A stretch of 64,000 nucleotides of DNA from assembly GCA_948099385.1 (NCBI GenBank), contig CANUEZ040000014.1, positions 434,001-498,000 on the forward strand, written 5' to 3'. Positions 46,271 to 57,165 of the stretch are shown piece after piece. The stretch comes from Fasciola hepatica (lineage: Eukaryota; Platyhelminthes; Trematoda; Plagiorchiida; Fasciolidae). The position numbers were made by a program, and so were the translations under genes. The notes below the pieces were generated by a model. That model was not told the origin of the DNA. It made no database searches and saw only the letters and a list, made by a program, of their open reading frames with translations. Each line of letters opens with the position of its first letter. Position 1 is the first letter of the stretch.

Positions 46271-49200
46271 CGGGACCTATCGGGCCGACCGGTATCCGAC
46301 CTGAGGGCCGTAGCCCTTTCATGACTAGTAAACTTATCTTGAACCTGGTTAACCAAACTAGCGAACGAAGCGTCTTCATCCAGGAAGAAAACCTGACCAG
46401 TCGCGCTAAAATGGGCGACGCTTCGACGACGTTGGTTGCTATCACTACGCCTTTGATCTCCAGTTCCAATTCCGTAGGGGGTTTTAATTCGAACACGGGC
46501 CAGTCCTGTTTGGGCAATTGCAGGAAGTTCGGCCCTCTCGTCCACGTGTCCAGTTGCCTGAAGTTGTTCGCACCTCGAGAGCACAGGTCGGCCGGGTTAT
46601 CGCCAGACCTGACATGACTCCACTGGTGCGTGGCCGATTCATCGTGGATAATCGTGAGCCGGTTAGCAACGAAAGTACTAAACCGGCTCCGTACGTTGTT
46701 AATGTAGTAAAGTACTATCGTTGAATCCGTCCAGAAGCTCACCGACCAAATGTAGAGATCGAAACATCTCTTCACAGCTTGCACCACCCTGACTGCCAAC
46801 ACGGCTGCGCTGAGTTCGAGGCGTGGGATTGAGACCGACTTCAGTGGAGCAACGCGGGCTTTGGCGAACAGGATCCTCGTGGTATATTGTCCATCTCCTG
46901 CGCACCATCGTCCGTACACCACAGCCCCATAACCGACTTCGGATGCATCGGAAAAGGCATGTAGTTCTCCAGTCCGTATCGTATGGCCAGGGGTCAAACA
47001 TCGTGGTATTCTTATGTCCCCTAATTTCTTCAAGGTGTTCAAAAATTCCTCCCAGTCCAGCCGGTCCCCTCGGTCCAGTGACTGGTCCCAATCAACCTTC
47101 TTACGGCACAGCCGCTGCAGCAAGATCTTTCCGGGTAGCAGCCATGGTGAGACGAAACCGAGCGGGTCGAACAAACTTGAGACGGCAGATAGTATGCCAC
47201 GACGGGTTATTGGCAGCTCGGGAACGTTCAGTTCGAAAACAAAATCGTCCGTTTCCGCGTCCCATTGTATCCCTAAAGTGCGCTCGATAGGAAGTGGGGA
47301 GCCGTCCAAATCTCTTACCCTTTCGACCTTTTCGTGATACGGGATGACCTTCAGCACTTCCGAAGCGTTCGACATCCATTTAGTTAGATGGAAGCCACCC
47401 TCTTCCAGCAATCTCGTCAGACCCCTGAACTGCTCTAGAGCTGATTCCACATCATCGAATGACCCAAGGTAGTCGTCGACGTAGAAGTTCCTGCTGACGC
47501 TTTCTACCACCGTCCGATGTACCAGATCGCCATGTTTGTTCGCTGATTCTCGGAGGGCGTAGTTGGCACAAAATGGTGACGATATGGCTCCGAAGGGGTG
47601 GACGGTCATTCTATAATTCACCACTGCGTTGTCCCGGTCGCTCCCTTCCCACCACAGGAAACGCAAAGCATCTCGTTCTCCTACCGGAATCTTCACCTGA
47701 TGGAACATTTCCCTAACATCGGCAGACAAAGCCACTTTACCCACTCTGAAACGGCACAGAACATCGATCAGTGGTGTGGTCCAGTCAGGCCCCTGTAGTA
47801 GGCGATCGTTTAACGACTTGCCCTGGAACTTGGCCGCACAGTCGAAAACCACGCGCAGTTTATTCGGTTTTTTGGGGTTGATAACCGGATGGTGAGGCAG
47901 ATACCAGATACCCCTTTTGCTGTCGGTGTTAACAGGCACCCTTTCAACGTAACCGAGGTCCTCGTTTCGCTTCATCAAATCCGCGTATCGTTCCCACAGA
48001 TTCTGGTCTCGAATGAAGCGTTCTTTTAGTCGTAGTAATCGTTGGAGAACATAATTTCTGTTGTCAGTCCACGGGTCGACCGGTGTGCGCCATGGGAGGG
48101 GAACCTCGAACTGTTTTTTGAGGCCTCTAGAGCCTTGCCGCACCGTTTGTAGAGCGAAGTGATCCTCTTGAGACAACGTCGGTCTTTCGTCCCCAATGTC
48201 ATGAAACTCCTTTTCATAAAGCCGTTGCAGATGATACTCTATGCGGTCCGTTTCGGCGGATAAGTAATTCACGGAACCGCGTACCCCTACTGGACCGTAT
48301 AACATCCATCCCAGAGCCGTGCGTACGGCATAAGGTGCCTGGCGGTCGCCCACTCTTTGGTCAAGCACCCAATGCGCCTCTGGCACGTCGCATCCGATGA
48401 GGAGATCCACCTCATCATCTTCCCAGTCTACGACGGTTACATCCTGCAGGTGGGGCCATCGAGTCAAGATTGCGTTCACCGACCTTGGTGCTCGCATGGG
48501 AAGATCCGCTAACGTGAATGCCTCCGTTGGTTCAATTTCCTCGTTAGTGTCTAGAGAGATGAGTTGCAGCCTTAATCTACCGGCAGTCATTACCTGTGTT
48601 CCGCCCACCGTGCTCACTGCTAACGACGTCGCACCTTTAGCCAGTTGGTGTTTGTCGGCAAACCGCTCTTTCACTAAAGTGGTGTCGGATCCACTATCAA
48701 CGAAAGCCAACGCCTTGACTATCCCAGTCGGAGTCACTACTCCCACGGCCACTACGCCTAAACGTACCGGTTTACTGGCAGATTGTGAAGTTGAACAGAT
48801 CACGCTGGGCTTGGCACTCGCCTCGGATATGGTTATTCTCGCCTGATGCAGCAGCCGATGGTGTCTGCCCGTGCAGCCCTCGTAACCACATCGATTCCTT
48901 GTTCTACAGGCTGCTGCCCGGTGCGTGGTGTTGAGACAGATGAAACATGCTCCTGCCATCCTCGCCATTCCCCACCGTTCGTCTATTGTGGCATTGCCGA
49001 ACTTGGGGCATTCTGGTAGGCCATGGCTAGTACCACAGGATCTGCAATTGGGTTGCGCCGTAGCATCTCGTGAAATGACGTGTGTGTTGGTCCAAGGCTG
49101 GTACTTTGGATGTTCCCGTACAGGGGTTTGGACTTGGCTAGTACCGGGCTTGTTTGCTCGGTTGCTGTCCCGGATGAGTCGGCCGAATCTGCTGTCAGCT

Positions 49201-50090
49201 ATCTTCGTTTGCCTGTCCAAGTATTCAGTCAGGTCTTCGAAGTTGGCTTCTCTGTCGCCTCGGCTTATCCGTTCAGCTTCTTCCGCCCACCGACCCTGTA
49301 GTTCGGGAGAGAGGTGACGGACTATGCCTTCCAAAGTGTGCATGGCGTCTAGATCAGCTCTGTAACCTAAATGGTCGAGGGCTATTGAACAGTTCTGCAT
49401 CTTGATCACCAGGTCGGCCATGGTGTAGACGTCGCCCTTGGTTTTCTTTGCCTCTGCCATCACGCCCTCTATTAGGTTACGGGCTACTTTGAAAGGTTGG
49501 CCAAACAAGTCCCTCAGAATCTTTCTTGCCCTTGTGTAGCCTTGTTCTGGATCGAGCATGGTGCATCCGTCGATAGCTTCTCGCGCTCGGCCTCGGCAGT
49601 TGTGAGTAAGGTAAAGAAGCCTTTGCCCAGGGTCGGTCACCTTGTTTTCGACGAACGTCTCGAACTGTTTGACAAACTTGCAATATTGCTCAGCTCGCCC
49701 GTCGAAAACCGTTAACTCCACTCTAGGCAGATCGATCGATGGTGGTTTGTAGTCGGCGACCTGCGTGGGGTTCCCTACCTTATTGCACTCTAACCTATCG
49801 GAAGTGTCGAAGTCACTGGTCCTATACTCTCGCTGTTTCTGTGTACACTTCTCTGATTCATGCGCCTGTAGTCTAGCCGAAAGTAACTGTTGCTCTAGTT
49901 CTATTATTCTCAGCTTATATAAATCAACGTCCTTACGATCAATATTGCTTTCAATAACACATGAGCTAGCACTGACAGGACTAGGCGATCTAGCGTTAAC
50001 TAAAGAATCATAAGTACCCAAAACCTCCCCAGAGACTTGCCGTATTACTTCCTGTCCGGGTTCGACTGCCTTTGATCCTTTCCTTGGCAT
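46248..50090 (-). CDS. Pao A gag-protease-RT-RNase H polyprotein (1280 aa)
   Basis: Start ATG at 50088-50090 (MPRKGSKAVE), chosen because the same start is present in B1 and B2; the frame stays open upstream into the LTR. By residue: 55-95 coiled-coil-like; 118-300 Pao gag (LPRVELTVFDGR, CRGRAREAID); zinc knuckles CX2CX3HX4C at 349-361 and CX2CX4HX4C at 382-395; aspartyl protease VDSGSDTT at 464-471; RT from about 740 with SADVREMFHQVK (799) and FYVDDY (catalytic YVDD 870-873); RNase H FSDAS 1046-1050, with further acidic positions near 1092 and 1122. It ends at TAA just after a 2-nt deletion (ELQAAE-stop), which removes the fused integrase. Confidence 0.95.
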   Translation of the reverse strand: MPRKGSKAVEPGQEVIRQVSGEVLGTYDSLVNARSPSPVSASSCVIESNIDRKDVDLYKLRIIELEQQLLSARLQAHESEKCTQKQREYRTSDFDTSDRLECNKVGNPTQVADYKPPSIDLPRVELTVFDGRAEQYCKFVKQFETFVENKVTDPGQRLLYLTHNCRGRAREAIDGCTMLDPEQGYTRARKILRDLFGQPFKVARNLIEGVMAEAKKTKGDVYTMADLVIKMQNCSIALDHLGYRADLDAMHTLEGIVRHLSPELQGRWAEEAERISRGDREANFEDLTEYLDRQTKIADSRFGRLIRDSNRANKPGTSQVQTPVREHPKYQPWTNTHVISRDATAQPNCRSCGTSHGLPECPKFGNATIDERWGMARMAGACFICLNTTHRAAACRTRNRCGYEGCTGRHHRLLHQARITISEASAKPSVICSTSQSASKPVRLGVVAVGVVTPTGIVKALAFVDSGSDTTLVKERFADKHQLAKGATSLAVSTVGGTQVMTAGRLRLQLISLDTNEEIEPTEAFTLADLPMRAPRSVNAILTRWPHLQDVTVVDWEDDEVDLLIGCDVPEAHWVLDQRVGDRQAPYAVRTALGWMLYGPVGVRGSVNYLSAETDRIEYHLQRLYEKEFHDIGDERPTLSQEDHFALQTVRQGSRGLKKQFEVPLPWRTPVDPWTDNRNYVLQRLLRLKERFIRDQNLWERYADLMKRNEDLGYVERVPVNTDSKRGIWYLPHHPVINPKKPNKLRVVFDCAAKFQGKSLNDRLLQGPDWTTPLIDVLCRFRVGKVALSADVREMFHQVKIPVGERDALRFLWWEGSDRDNAVVNYRMTVHPFGAISSPFCANYALRESANKHGDLVHRTVVESVSRNFYVDDYLGSFDDVESALEQFRGLTRLLEEGGFHLTKWMSNASEVLKVIPYHEKVERVRDLDGSPLPIERTLGIQWDAETDDFVFELNVPELPITRRGILSAVSSLFDPLGFVSPWLLPGKILLQRLCRKKVDWDQSLDRGDRLDWEEFLNTLKKLGDIRIPRCLTPGHTIRTGELHAFSDASEVGYGAVVYGRWCAGDGQYTTRILFAKARVAPLKSVSIPRLELSAAVLAVRVVQAVKRCFDLYIWSVSFWTDSTIVLYYINNVRSRFSTFVANRLTIIHDESATHQWSHVRSGDNPADLCSRGANNFRQLDTWTRGPNFLQLPKQDWPVFELKPPTELELEIKGVVIATNVVEASPILARLVRFSSWMKTLRSLVWLTRFKISLLVMKGLRPSGRIPVGPIGPDELQAAE

Positions 50091-50104
50091 TTTGCGTGAA
50101 TTTT

Positions 50105-50114
50105 CCTCGTTCCA
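50105..50114 (-). promoter_or_regulatory. candidate primer-binding site of Pao A
   Basis: Sense TGGAACGAGG, 18 nt after the 5' LTR end. The block TTGGAACGAG is kept in B1 and B2 at the same place although the bases before it vary in B1. It begins TGG as tRNA primer sites do, but I cannot name the tRNA. Confidence 0.3.
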
Positions 50115-50132
50115 AATAGATCTATTGAGTAT

Positions 50133-50511
50133 TGTTACGAACGTTTGAGCAATGCGTAGCCAAATTCGCAACGGATCCCGAAATCAGAAGGCGATTATCC
50201 GTGATAATTCTACGATACTAGATTATTAAAATAAACAATGACATAAACAATATACAAACCTCAATAATACGATCACAAAGACTCAACAACGAGAAACCGA
50301 ATAGCAGCGTGTGAGCAGACAGCACGTGCGTCACGCAGGTCCTGAGCAAGGATGTGCCAAAATAGCGCTCTGGGCGCGAACAAACAACAATTGGTCCAGA
50401 AAAACAACCAGTTCGTAAAGACAAGTCAATAGTGTATGGAAATGAGTGATGTTGGGAAAAAACACTGAATCGCGAGGGAAAAAGGGGGATTTTCCACGAC
50501 CGGCTGTTACA
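50133..50511 (-). repeat. 5' LTR of Pao A
   Basis: Promoter-bearing LTR upstream of gag in minus sense, identical to 43791-44169. Palindromic block at 50322-50337. Confidence 0.96.
50322..50337 (-). promoter_or_regulatory. conserved TGCGTGACGCACGTGC block in Pao LTRs
   Basis: Kept unchanged in all seven LTRs of the window although subfamilies A and B differ at many other places (8404-8419, 26569-26584, 43980-43995 and the matching sites of the other B LTRs). It holds TGACGCA (bZIP-like) and CACGTG (E box). A role as transcription-factor site is inference. Confidence 0.45.
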
Positions 50512-52364
50512 TGCGGTCCGTTTCGGCAGGATAAGTAATTCACGGAACCACGTACCCCTACCGGACCGTATAACATCCATCCCAGAGCCGTGCGTACGGC
50601 ATCGGGTGCCTGGCGGTCGCCCTCCCTCTGGTCAAGCACCCAATGCGCCTCTGGCACGTCGCAGCCGATAGGGAGATCCTTTTCATCAGCTTCCCAGTCT
50701 ACAGCGGTTACATCCTGCAGGTGGGGCCATCGAGTCAAGATTGCGTTCACCGACCTTGGTGCTCGCATGGGGAGATCCGCTAACGTGGATGCCTCCGTTG
50801 GTTCAGTTTCCTCGTTAGTGTCTAGAGAGATGAGTTGCAGCCCCAACCTACCGGCAGCCATTACCTGTGTTCCGCCCATCGTGCTCACTTCCAACGACGT
50901 CGCATCTTTAGCGAGTCGGTGTTTGTCGGCAAACCGCTCTTTCACTAGAGTAGTGTCGGATCCACTATCGACGAAAGCCAAAACTTCGACCACCCCCGTT
51001 GGGGTCAATGCTCCCACGGCAACTGCGCCTAAACGTACCGGTTTACTGGCAGACCGCGGCGTTGAACAAATAACACCGGGCTTGGTACTCGCCTCGGGTA
51101 AGGTTACTCTCGCCCGGTGCAAAAATCGACGGTGTCTGCCCGTGCAGCCCTCGTAACCACATCGGTTTCTTGTCCTACAAGCTGCCGCCAGGTGCGTGGT
51201 GTTGAGACAGATAAAACATGCTCCTGCCATCCTCGCCATTCCCCACCGTTCGTCTATTGTGGCGTTGCCGAACTTGGGGCATTCTGGTAGGCCATGGCTA
51301 GTACCACAGGATCTGCAATTGGGTTGCGCCGTAGCATCTCGTGAAATGACGTGTGTGTTGGCCCAAGGCTGGTACTTTGGATGTTCCCGTACAGGGGTTT
51401 GGACTTGGCTAGTACTGGTCTTGTTTGCCCGGTTGCTGTCCCGGATGAGTCGGCCGAACCTGCTGTTAGCTATCTTGGTTTGCCTGTCCAGGTATTCGGT
51501 CAGGTCTTCGAAGTTAGCCTCCCTGTCACTTCGGCTTATCCGTTCCGCTCCTTTCGCCCACCGACCCTGTAGTTCGGGGGAGAGGTGACGGACTTTGCCT
51601 TCCAAAGTGTGCATTGCATCCAGGTCAGCACTGTAACCTAAATGGTGGAGGGCTATTGAGCAGTTTTGCATCTTAATCACCAGGTCGGCCATTGTGTGGA
51701 AGTCGCACTTGGTTCTCTCTGCCTCTGCCATCACGCCCTCTATTAGGTTACGAGCTACTTTGAACGGTTGGCCAAACAAGCCTTTTAGAATCTTCCTTGC
51801 TCGGGTGTAGCCTTGTTCCGGGTCGAGCATGGTACACCCGTCAATAGCTTCCCTTGCTCGGCCTCGACAGTAGTGAGTAAGGTAGAGAAGCCTTCGCCCA
51901 GGGTCGGTTACCTTATTTTCGACGAACGTCTCGAACTGCCTGACAAACTTGCAGTAGTGTTCAGATCGCCCGTCGAAAATCGTTAGTTCTACTCTTGGCA
52001 AACCGATCGATGGTGTTTTGTAGTCGGCGACCGGCAAGGGGCTCCCTATCTTATTGCACCCTGATCTATCGAAAGGTTCGTAGTTGCCGGTCTCATGCTC
52101 ACTCTCTTTCTGTGTACACTTCTTTTCTGCTTCCTGTGCCTGTTGTCTAGCCGATAACAACTGTCGTTCTGGGTCCAATATTCTCAGTCTATATAGATCA
52201 ACATTCTTACAATCCATATTGTCCTCAGTAACACATGAACTAGAACTAACAGGACTAGGCGTTTTAACATTAACTAAAGAATCAAAGGTACCCAAAACCT
52301 CCCCAGAGACTTGCCGTGTTACTTCTTGTCCAGAGTCCAATATTCTCGATCCTTCTCTTGGCAT
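50512..52364 (-). pseudogene. Pao B2 gag-protease, interrupted by element A
   Basis: Start ATG at 52362-52364 (MPREGSRILDSGQEV). The frame is open across Pao gag (LPRVELTIFDGRSEHYCKFV), zinc knuckles (CRSCGTSHGLPEC, CFICLNTTHLAAAC) and protease (FVDSGSDTT), ending at VGVRGSVNYLS. There one extra base shifts the frame, and a few codons later the sequence is cut by Pao A (target duplication TGCGG) and resumes at 43790. It is very similar to A over its whole length. Confidence 0.92.
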
Positions 52365-52405
52365 TTTGCGTGTTTTTCCTCGTTCCAAATTGATCTATTG
52401 AGTAT

Positions 52406-52781
52406 TGTAATACATGTTTGAGCAATGCGTAACCAAATTCGCAACGGATCCCGAAATCAAAAGGCGATTATCCGTGATATTCTACGGTACTAGATTATTG
52501 AATGAACAATGACACCAAAAAGATACAAACCTCAATAATGAGATCACAAGGACTCAACAAACGAGGAATCAAATTGCAGCGTGCGAGCAAGGAGCACGTG
52601 CGTCACGCAGGTCCAGAACAAGAATATGACAAAGTAGCGCTCTGGGCGCGAACAAACAACAGTTGGTCCATAAAAACAAACAGTTCATAAAGACACGTCA
52701 ATAGTGTAAGAAAGTGAGTGACGTTAGGAAAACCACTGAATGGCAAGGGCTTTAGGGGATTTTCCACGACCGGTCGTTACA
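52406..52781 (-). repeat. 5' LTR of Pao B2
   Basis: Sense TGTAACGACCGG to ATGTATTACA, 376 bp. It differs from the 3' LTR (39188-39563) at about eight positions. Confidence 0.92.
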
Positions 52782-54045
52782 TCGGGCAGCAGAATGAGGG
52801 AGGGTTAGTTTCCGTAATAAGAGCTGAGGCATAATAGCAGTTGAAAGCCTCAGCCATATCTTCTGGCGAGTCAAGGTGAGTGCCATTTTGGATAAGGGAT
52901 GGGATATTGTTCTCGTTGCTGCGCGAGTTGAGAGATTTTAGCAGTCTTGAAAGAAGCTTCACACTATGAGGCTGTTGTAGTACAGTCCAATCCTGCTTTT
53001 TGAGTTTATTCTCGATTGCTGCATAGTGACCATGGGAGAGTCGGCTTATTCTGAGCGCCAAGGGGAAGTCTCGATTTTCGAGGTATGGGTTCTGGAACTT
53101 ACACACCTTCTGTCGAAATCTGTTAATTTTGGTAGACTTAGCCCTGATATTTCTAACGGTTGAGGTAAGGCAATTTATGGGGGAAAGCAACTTGACATAG
53201 AACACATCAGCTGCTTTTTGCGGGTTGGATGTGGGGAAGAGGTCTGACCAGTCAATGCCCCGGAGGGAGGTATGCAACTAGGCCCAGTTATTCAGTTTAT
53301 AGGTGTTTTGGTTTTGAATTTCGACAAATTCAGGTAGGCATGATTCTTGTATAACAGTGAAGTGACATATTACCATTTTGTGGTCACTACCGGGAAGGTT
53401 TTATGTGACTGAGAAGTTCAAGTCAGGGAGACCATGAGTGAACACCAAGTCGAAGATATTGTTATGCCTTGATGAAGTGGATACATGCCGTGTCCATCCT
53501 GCAGCGTAGGCCTCCGGAAGGAAATCGGATAAATGGGATGGGGCAGTCATTGTATTCCAACAAATATCCGGAGTGTTAAAGTCTCCTGTTATGATCTTTG
53601 GACCTAAAGATAGAGTAGAGATGTACTCGAAAGCCCTAATGATATGCGTAAAATCAGAGTAGCTAGAAGTAGGTGCTCTGTAGACGCAACCAATGTGCAC
53701 CAAGTTTCCAGGAATAAGGACGAAGAGCCAAAGAGAGTCGGGAATACTGTCAAGCACTGGGTGGTGGAGAAGGATGGTAGTAAATCTATGTTTAATGTAT
53801 GCAAAACAACCACCGCCTCGGCGGTTCGCTCTGCTTGCTCGAAAGGATTTCTAGCCTACCAGCGAGACAACGTCAGTCGGGATGTGATCGGCTAACCATG
53901 TTTCGTTAACCAGAACAATGTCAAAGCTAGAAGCAAGTACATGTTTTCTCAAGTCATTAATTTTGTCCAACAGAAAACGGGAATTCAGCAGTAGAAGGGA
54001 AACTCTGCCTCTATCTTTGAGGTTACAAGGCGTTAGGGCTCCACT
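52782..54045 (-). pseudogene. LINE R ORF2, endonuclease half upstream of Pao B2
   Basis: Minus order: endonuclease from about 54045 (LLNSRFLLDKINDLRKHVLA, IVLVNETWLADHIPTDV), one stop, then 53757-53401 (VHIGCVYRAPTSS, KIITGDFNTPDICWNTM, IFDLVFTHGL) and 53277-52777, the linker before the RT (FALRISRLSHGHYAAIENKL, DMAEAFNCYYASAL). It breaks off at the Pao B2 target site and resumes at 39187. Metal-site residues of the endonuclease (N..E of NETW, D of GDFN) are visible. Confidence 0.82.
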
Positions 54046-54099
54046 TGAGGGAGGTGTATCACTATTGGGGCCGAGTAAGCTCCCGGCAGCCGGGTTGTC

Positions 54100-56031
54100 A
54101 ACCAGGAGGGTGTCACCAGGGGGGGGTAGTAACTTGGCTGGGGAGACTAGCAGGGGGGTTACACGGTAGTGGATTGTAGGGTATGGTGTAGTCGCCTATA
54201 TGGGAAGCCCGATGGAAGGGCATCAAGTCTATGGAGACATCAGAAGGGTGACTGCCGCGGTATGCAAGTTGGGTGAGACGCCCCTTAAGACTAATGGGGA
54301 GCAGCATAGGATGCGGCCGCTAGTGAGTAGCTCAGGCTAAACGATCAAGAGATACAAAGACGGTGTCTAATGGAGCTTTTGGAAAGGACCTTTGATAAAA
54401 TCGGGGAAATGTTATCAGCGGCTGTATTGGGTCGGTATGGGGGCGAATAGTTCCATCAGGAATACCTTCGGTGACCGATAAAACTCATGAAGTACAGTAG
54501 AGAATATTACTGGAGGAGGACGTGGTGGCCCTAGGTGGGACCTTCGGGGCAAATCGTGTATAAACCGAGGGAGGGTTAATAGGGGTGCTAGGGGGTCTGT
54601 ATGGGGGTGGGGGCCAGAAGTGGAGGTGCAACCACGGTTATGATAGCGGCCTAGTGAGGGGGGTGACCAATGGCAGGGTAAGTGGGATTGGAATGAGACG
54701 GGAATAAAGTTATGAGCAGAGTTTCTGGAATCGGCAGGCATCTCACTGGGCTTCACAAAATGAATGCGAGGAGATGGAGGGGTAGCGAAGGGGCTGCTGA
54801 GGAAAGAGGCTTTGGTACGTGGGGTAGTTGGCAGTGTGCAGTGGGGTCAGCGTAGAATACGGCAATGTTGGGTAAGGGGGCAGAGGATGTTAATATTGCG
54901 GGGGAGTAAAATGGGGCATTCCACCGGACAGCAAAGAGTCAGGTGCAGGCCACATGTTAAATCACCGGTTGGCATCCATGCTAGTCACCCGTCGTGCATC
55001 ATTCGGGTCTGGTAGAGCGACGAAGGCGGTAAATTTAGTGGGACGTTTCCTATGTGGTACTGCTTCTGTAGGCGTCACGGCGGCGGAGTCTGAGTTGATG
55101 GATGCTGCATGTAGCGTTTGAGCACACGGATTTCCGTGGGACCAAACAGATGCGCTAATGGGCTAACGCCAGGTTGAGCGATGCGGTTTCGTAGGTGCGG
55201 CCGTGGGGGAGGAAGCTGATGGGTAATAGACCTGTCAGCTGGAGCGCGAGAGGTCATAGGTCAGCTGTCAAATGGAGATGGGGGCGTGATGATGTCAGTG
55301 CAGGGGGGCCTAGGCCATTGAGTGCAACAGGTGACGAGGGTATCGTTGTGACCGGAGCTCTAAGAGACAACGTTGCAGCTATCTTTTCGGAGCAGGGTGG
55401 CGCTTTGGAACCTGGCGACTTGATTGCTCGTTTGGCCGACGGAACTGGGCGTGAATGGCTGCTGGCTGAGAGGAGGGGCTGCGTTGCTCGCCTGTGGGTA
55501 GGCAGTGGTGCAGACTGGGGTGCAACATGGAGCCTTTTTGGTGGACGTTTTGGTGTTGGAGGCAAACGGGACAAATCTAGGTCCACGTTACGCCCTGGTG
55601 CACTGGTCAGCTGGAGTGGTGGCGAGTTATTGACGGTGTGAAATTGATCGGTGGGATTGGGTGGCACTCGATCAGTGAGTGATGGGAGTACATGGTCGTC
55701 GGCAACTGATTTAAGACCCTCCCTCTGGATCGGAGTTTTGTCAGAAGTATTTTTGTTTTTGAATAAGGTGGACTTTGAGAAGGACTCTCTAGTTCTAACG
55801 AGGTTAAACACGTAGCTGTTAACCGTGAGTGTATCAAGGCTTGGGTGTTGTTATCGCAGGGGACACATGATACAAATACTCAAACCGTGTACTGACCACT
55901 GCACGAGGCACGGCAAGCTGATTGAGTGTTTTGAGGGTAGGCCAGAAGGGATGAAGCTGAGAAGGTCGGGGTCGGCTAGCAGACGTGGATAGCTTGAACA
56001 GCTTGCTGTCAACCCTAGTGGATTCAGACAA
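54100..56031 (-). pseudogene. LINE R ORF1 region, proline-rich
   Basis: Minus frames 56031-55834, 55811-55254 (185 codons) and 54756-54415 lie upstream of the LINE R endonuclease in the position of ORF1. They are rich in Pro, Ser, Thr and basic residues (RLPPTPKRPPKRLHVAPQSA) and contain no zinc finger I can see. Frames are broken. Assignment as ORF1 rests on position and strand; no family motif proves it. Confidence 0.45.
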
Positions 56032-56289
56032 AATAATTGAAAGCTAATTTGAAAAGCTCGGGGGTTTCCCGTTTGATTCCTGTGGGTCCTAACGAACGAT
56101 TCCCTCCGAAACATTTAGTTTGTTTAAATCTGGTGGAGGATGAACCAGCTTCAAATCGACCAGAGTACTATTATTCACCTCGAGTTCTCTGCCAGAGTGT
56201 TCACAATGGGGGGCCGTTACGCTCTGGCCGTTAGTGATAATACTGTGGTCTGCAGCGGAGAGTGAAGTTATCCCATTTTTTGGTAAGCA

Positions 56290-57165
56290 TCCTGACTGTA
56301 CTCACCCACAGAATTTCTTTGGCTGCTTTTTCAAGCACTTGGCTAATTTAAACTAATACTCCCGTTTAGCAAACGGCAGGAGGCTGATCGTCTCATTTCG
56401 AAGGTCGGTATAGGAAACCCAAGTTATTTGACTACCGTAAGCCTTGTAAGGCTTCCAGAAACTGTTTGCACGCCCGATGGATTTGGTTGTTCCGGTCTCG
56501 CCCCATACAGGTTTGCCCACACGCTCCTTCCTTGTAGGGGTTCAAGCTCAATCTGGACGGCATTCAATGATCCCTTTATTATATTCCAGCATTTCTCTAT
56601 AGAAGCACCCTCTTCCACGTCTTACTTTGCCCTGGTGCGACGCTTTTCTGCGTCCACACTTCCGAAATTCTTGGCCGGTCTTCAGGCTACCTTGGGTTGC
56701 GGAGTGCACAGAATGGCTCTGACACGGGCGCGATCTCTCTTGCCCAGCGGTGTACAGCATTCTAGTTCGGATAATCCTTTGGAAGTTTCGTTATCGTGAG
56801 ATCAAGCAAGTGTGGCACGCGTGCTTTCCTAGGTCCGGTATCTTCACTTGTGTGTTGGTTCAACGCATTTGCAAGCAGCCACGCTAGGTGGCTGTCCTGC
56901 TGCAGTCCCAGCAGACAGCCTCCTGCAGCTCAGTCATTGTGCAATGTGCTGCTCTCAGCCATCAAGACGGTTTCACGTGCGTCTTTAACTGTCTTTTAGG
57001 GTCCACAGCCAGCGGACAACTCCGTCACTGTTTGTGCTTGGGGCCCTGTAGACACGAATGACGTTAACCCTTCTGCCTTGAAGAATGAAAATAATCGGGC
57101 ACAGCTGAACTTCACTGTTGGATAGTTAGGTCAGGGACTAAAGATGGCTTGTAGTTAAACTAATG
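56290..57165 (-). pseudogene. CR1-like LINE endonuclease and linker fragment
   Basis: The DNA aligns with the CR1-like LINE at about 19720-20500: the block CCTGTAGACAC-GA(A/C)GACGTTAACCC is at 57050 here and at 20470 there. Minus frames 56760-56548 and 56618-56424 cover the endonuclease end and the linker (WNIIKGSLNAVQIELEPLQG against WQAVKGSLTALQEDFAPLKR there). Many stops. Confidence 0.7.

Larger units (their letters stand above)
43791..50511 (-). mobile_element. BEL/Pao element A, young and almost intact
   Basis: 6,721 bp on the minus strand with LTRs 50133-50511 and 43791-44169 that I find identical over all 379 bases, and an exact 5 bp target duplication TGCGG (43786-43790 and 50512-50516). 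It sits inside Pao B2, in the sequence between protease and RT. The internal part has one long gag-protease-RT-RNase H frame and a separate integrase frame. Confidence 0.96.
39188..52781 (-). mobile_element. BEL/Pao element B2, split by element A
   Basis: Minus-strand element with LTRs at 52406-52781 (5') and 39188-39563 (3'). Flanks TCGAG (39183-39187) and TCGGG (52782-52786) form a 5 bp target duplication with one change, and both flanks belong to LINE R ORF2. Without the inserted element A (43791-50511 plus the 5 bp duplication) it is about 6.87 kb. Gag is mostly open; pol has several frameshifts and stops. LTRs differ at about eight positions in 376. Confidence 0.92.

Noticed and set aside
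50511..50589. Gag frame of B2 reading into the LTR of A as a fusion protein (685-codon frame)
   Set aside because: The last ~60 codons lie in the inserted LTR of A; this is a chance read-through created by the nested insertion.
43791..52781. Envelope gene that would make a Pao element retrovirus-like
   Set aside because: The space between integrase stop and 3' LTR (about 0.7-0.9 kb) holds no open frame with signal or membrane segments in A, B1 or B2.
55195..55641. 148-codon plus-strand ORF as a gene
   Set aside because: It is antisense to the longer LINE R ORF1-like frame (55811-55254) and has no family motif.
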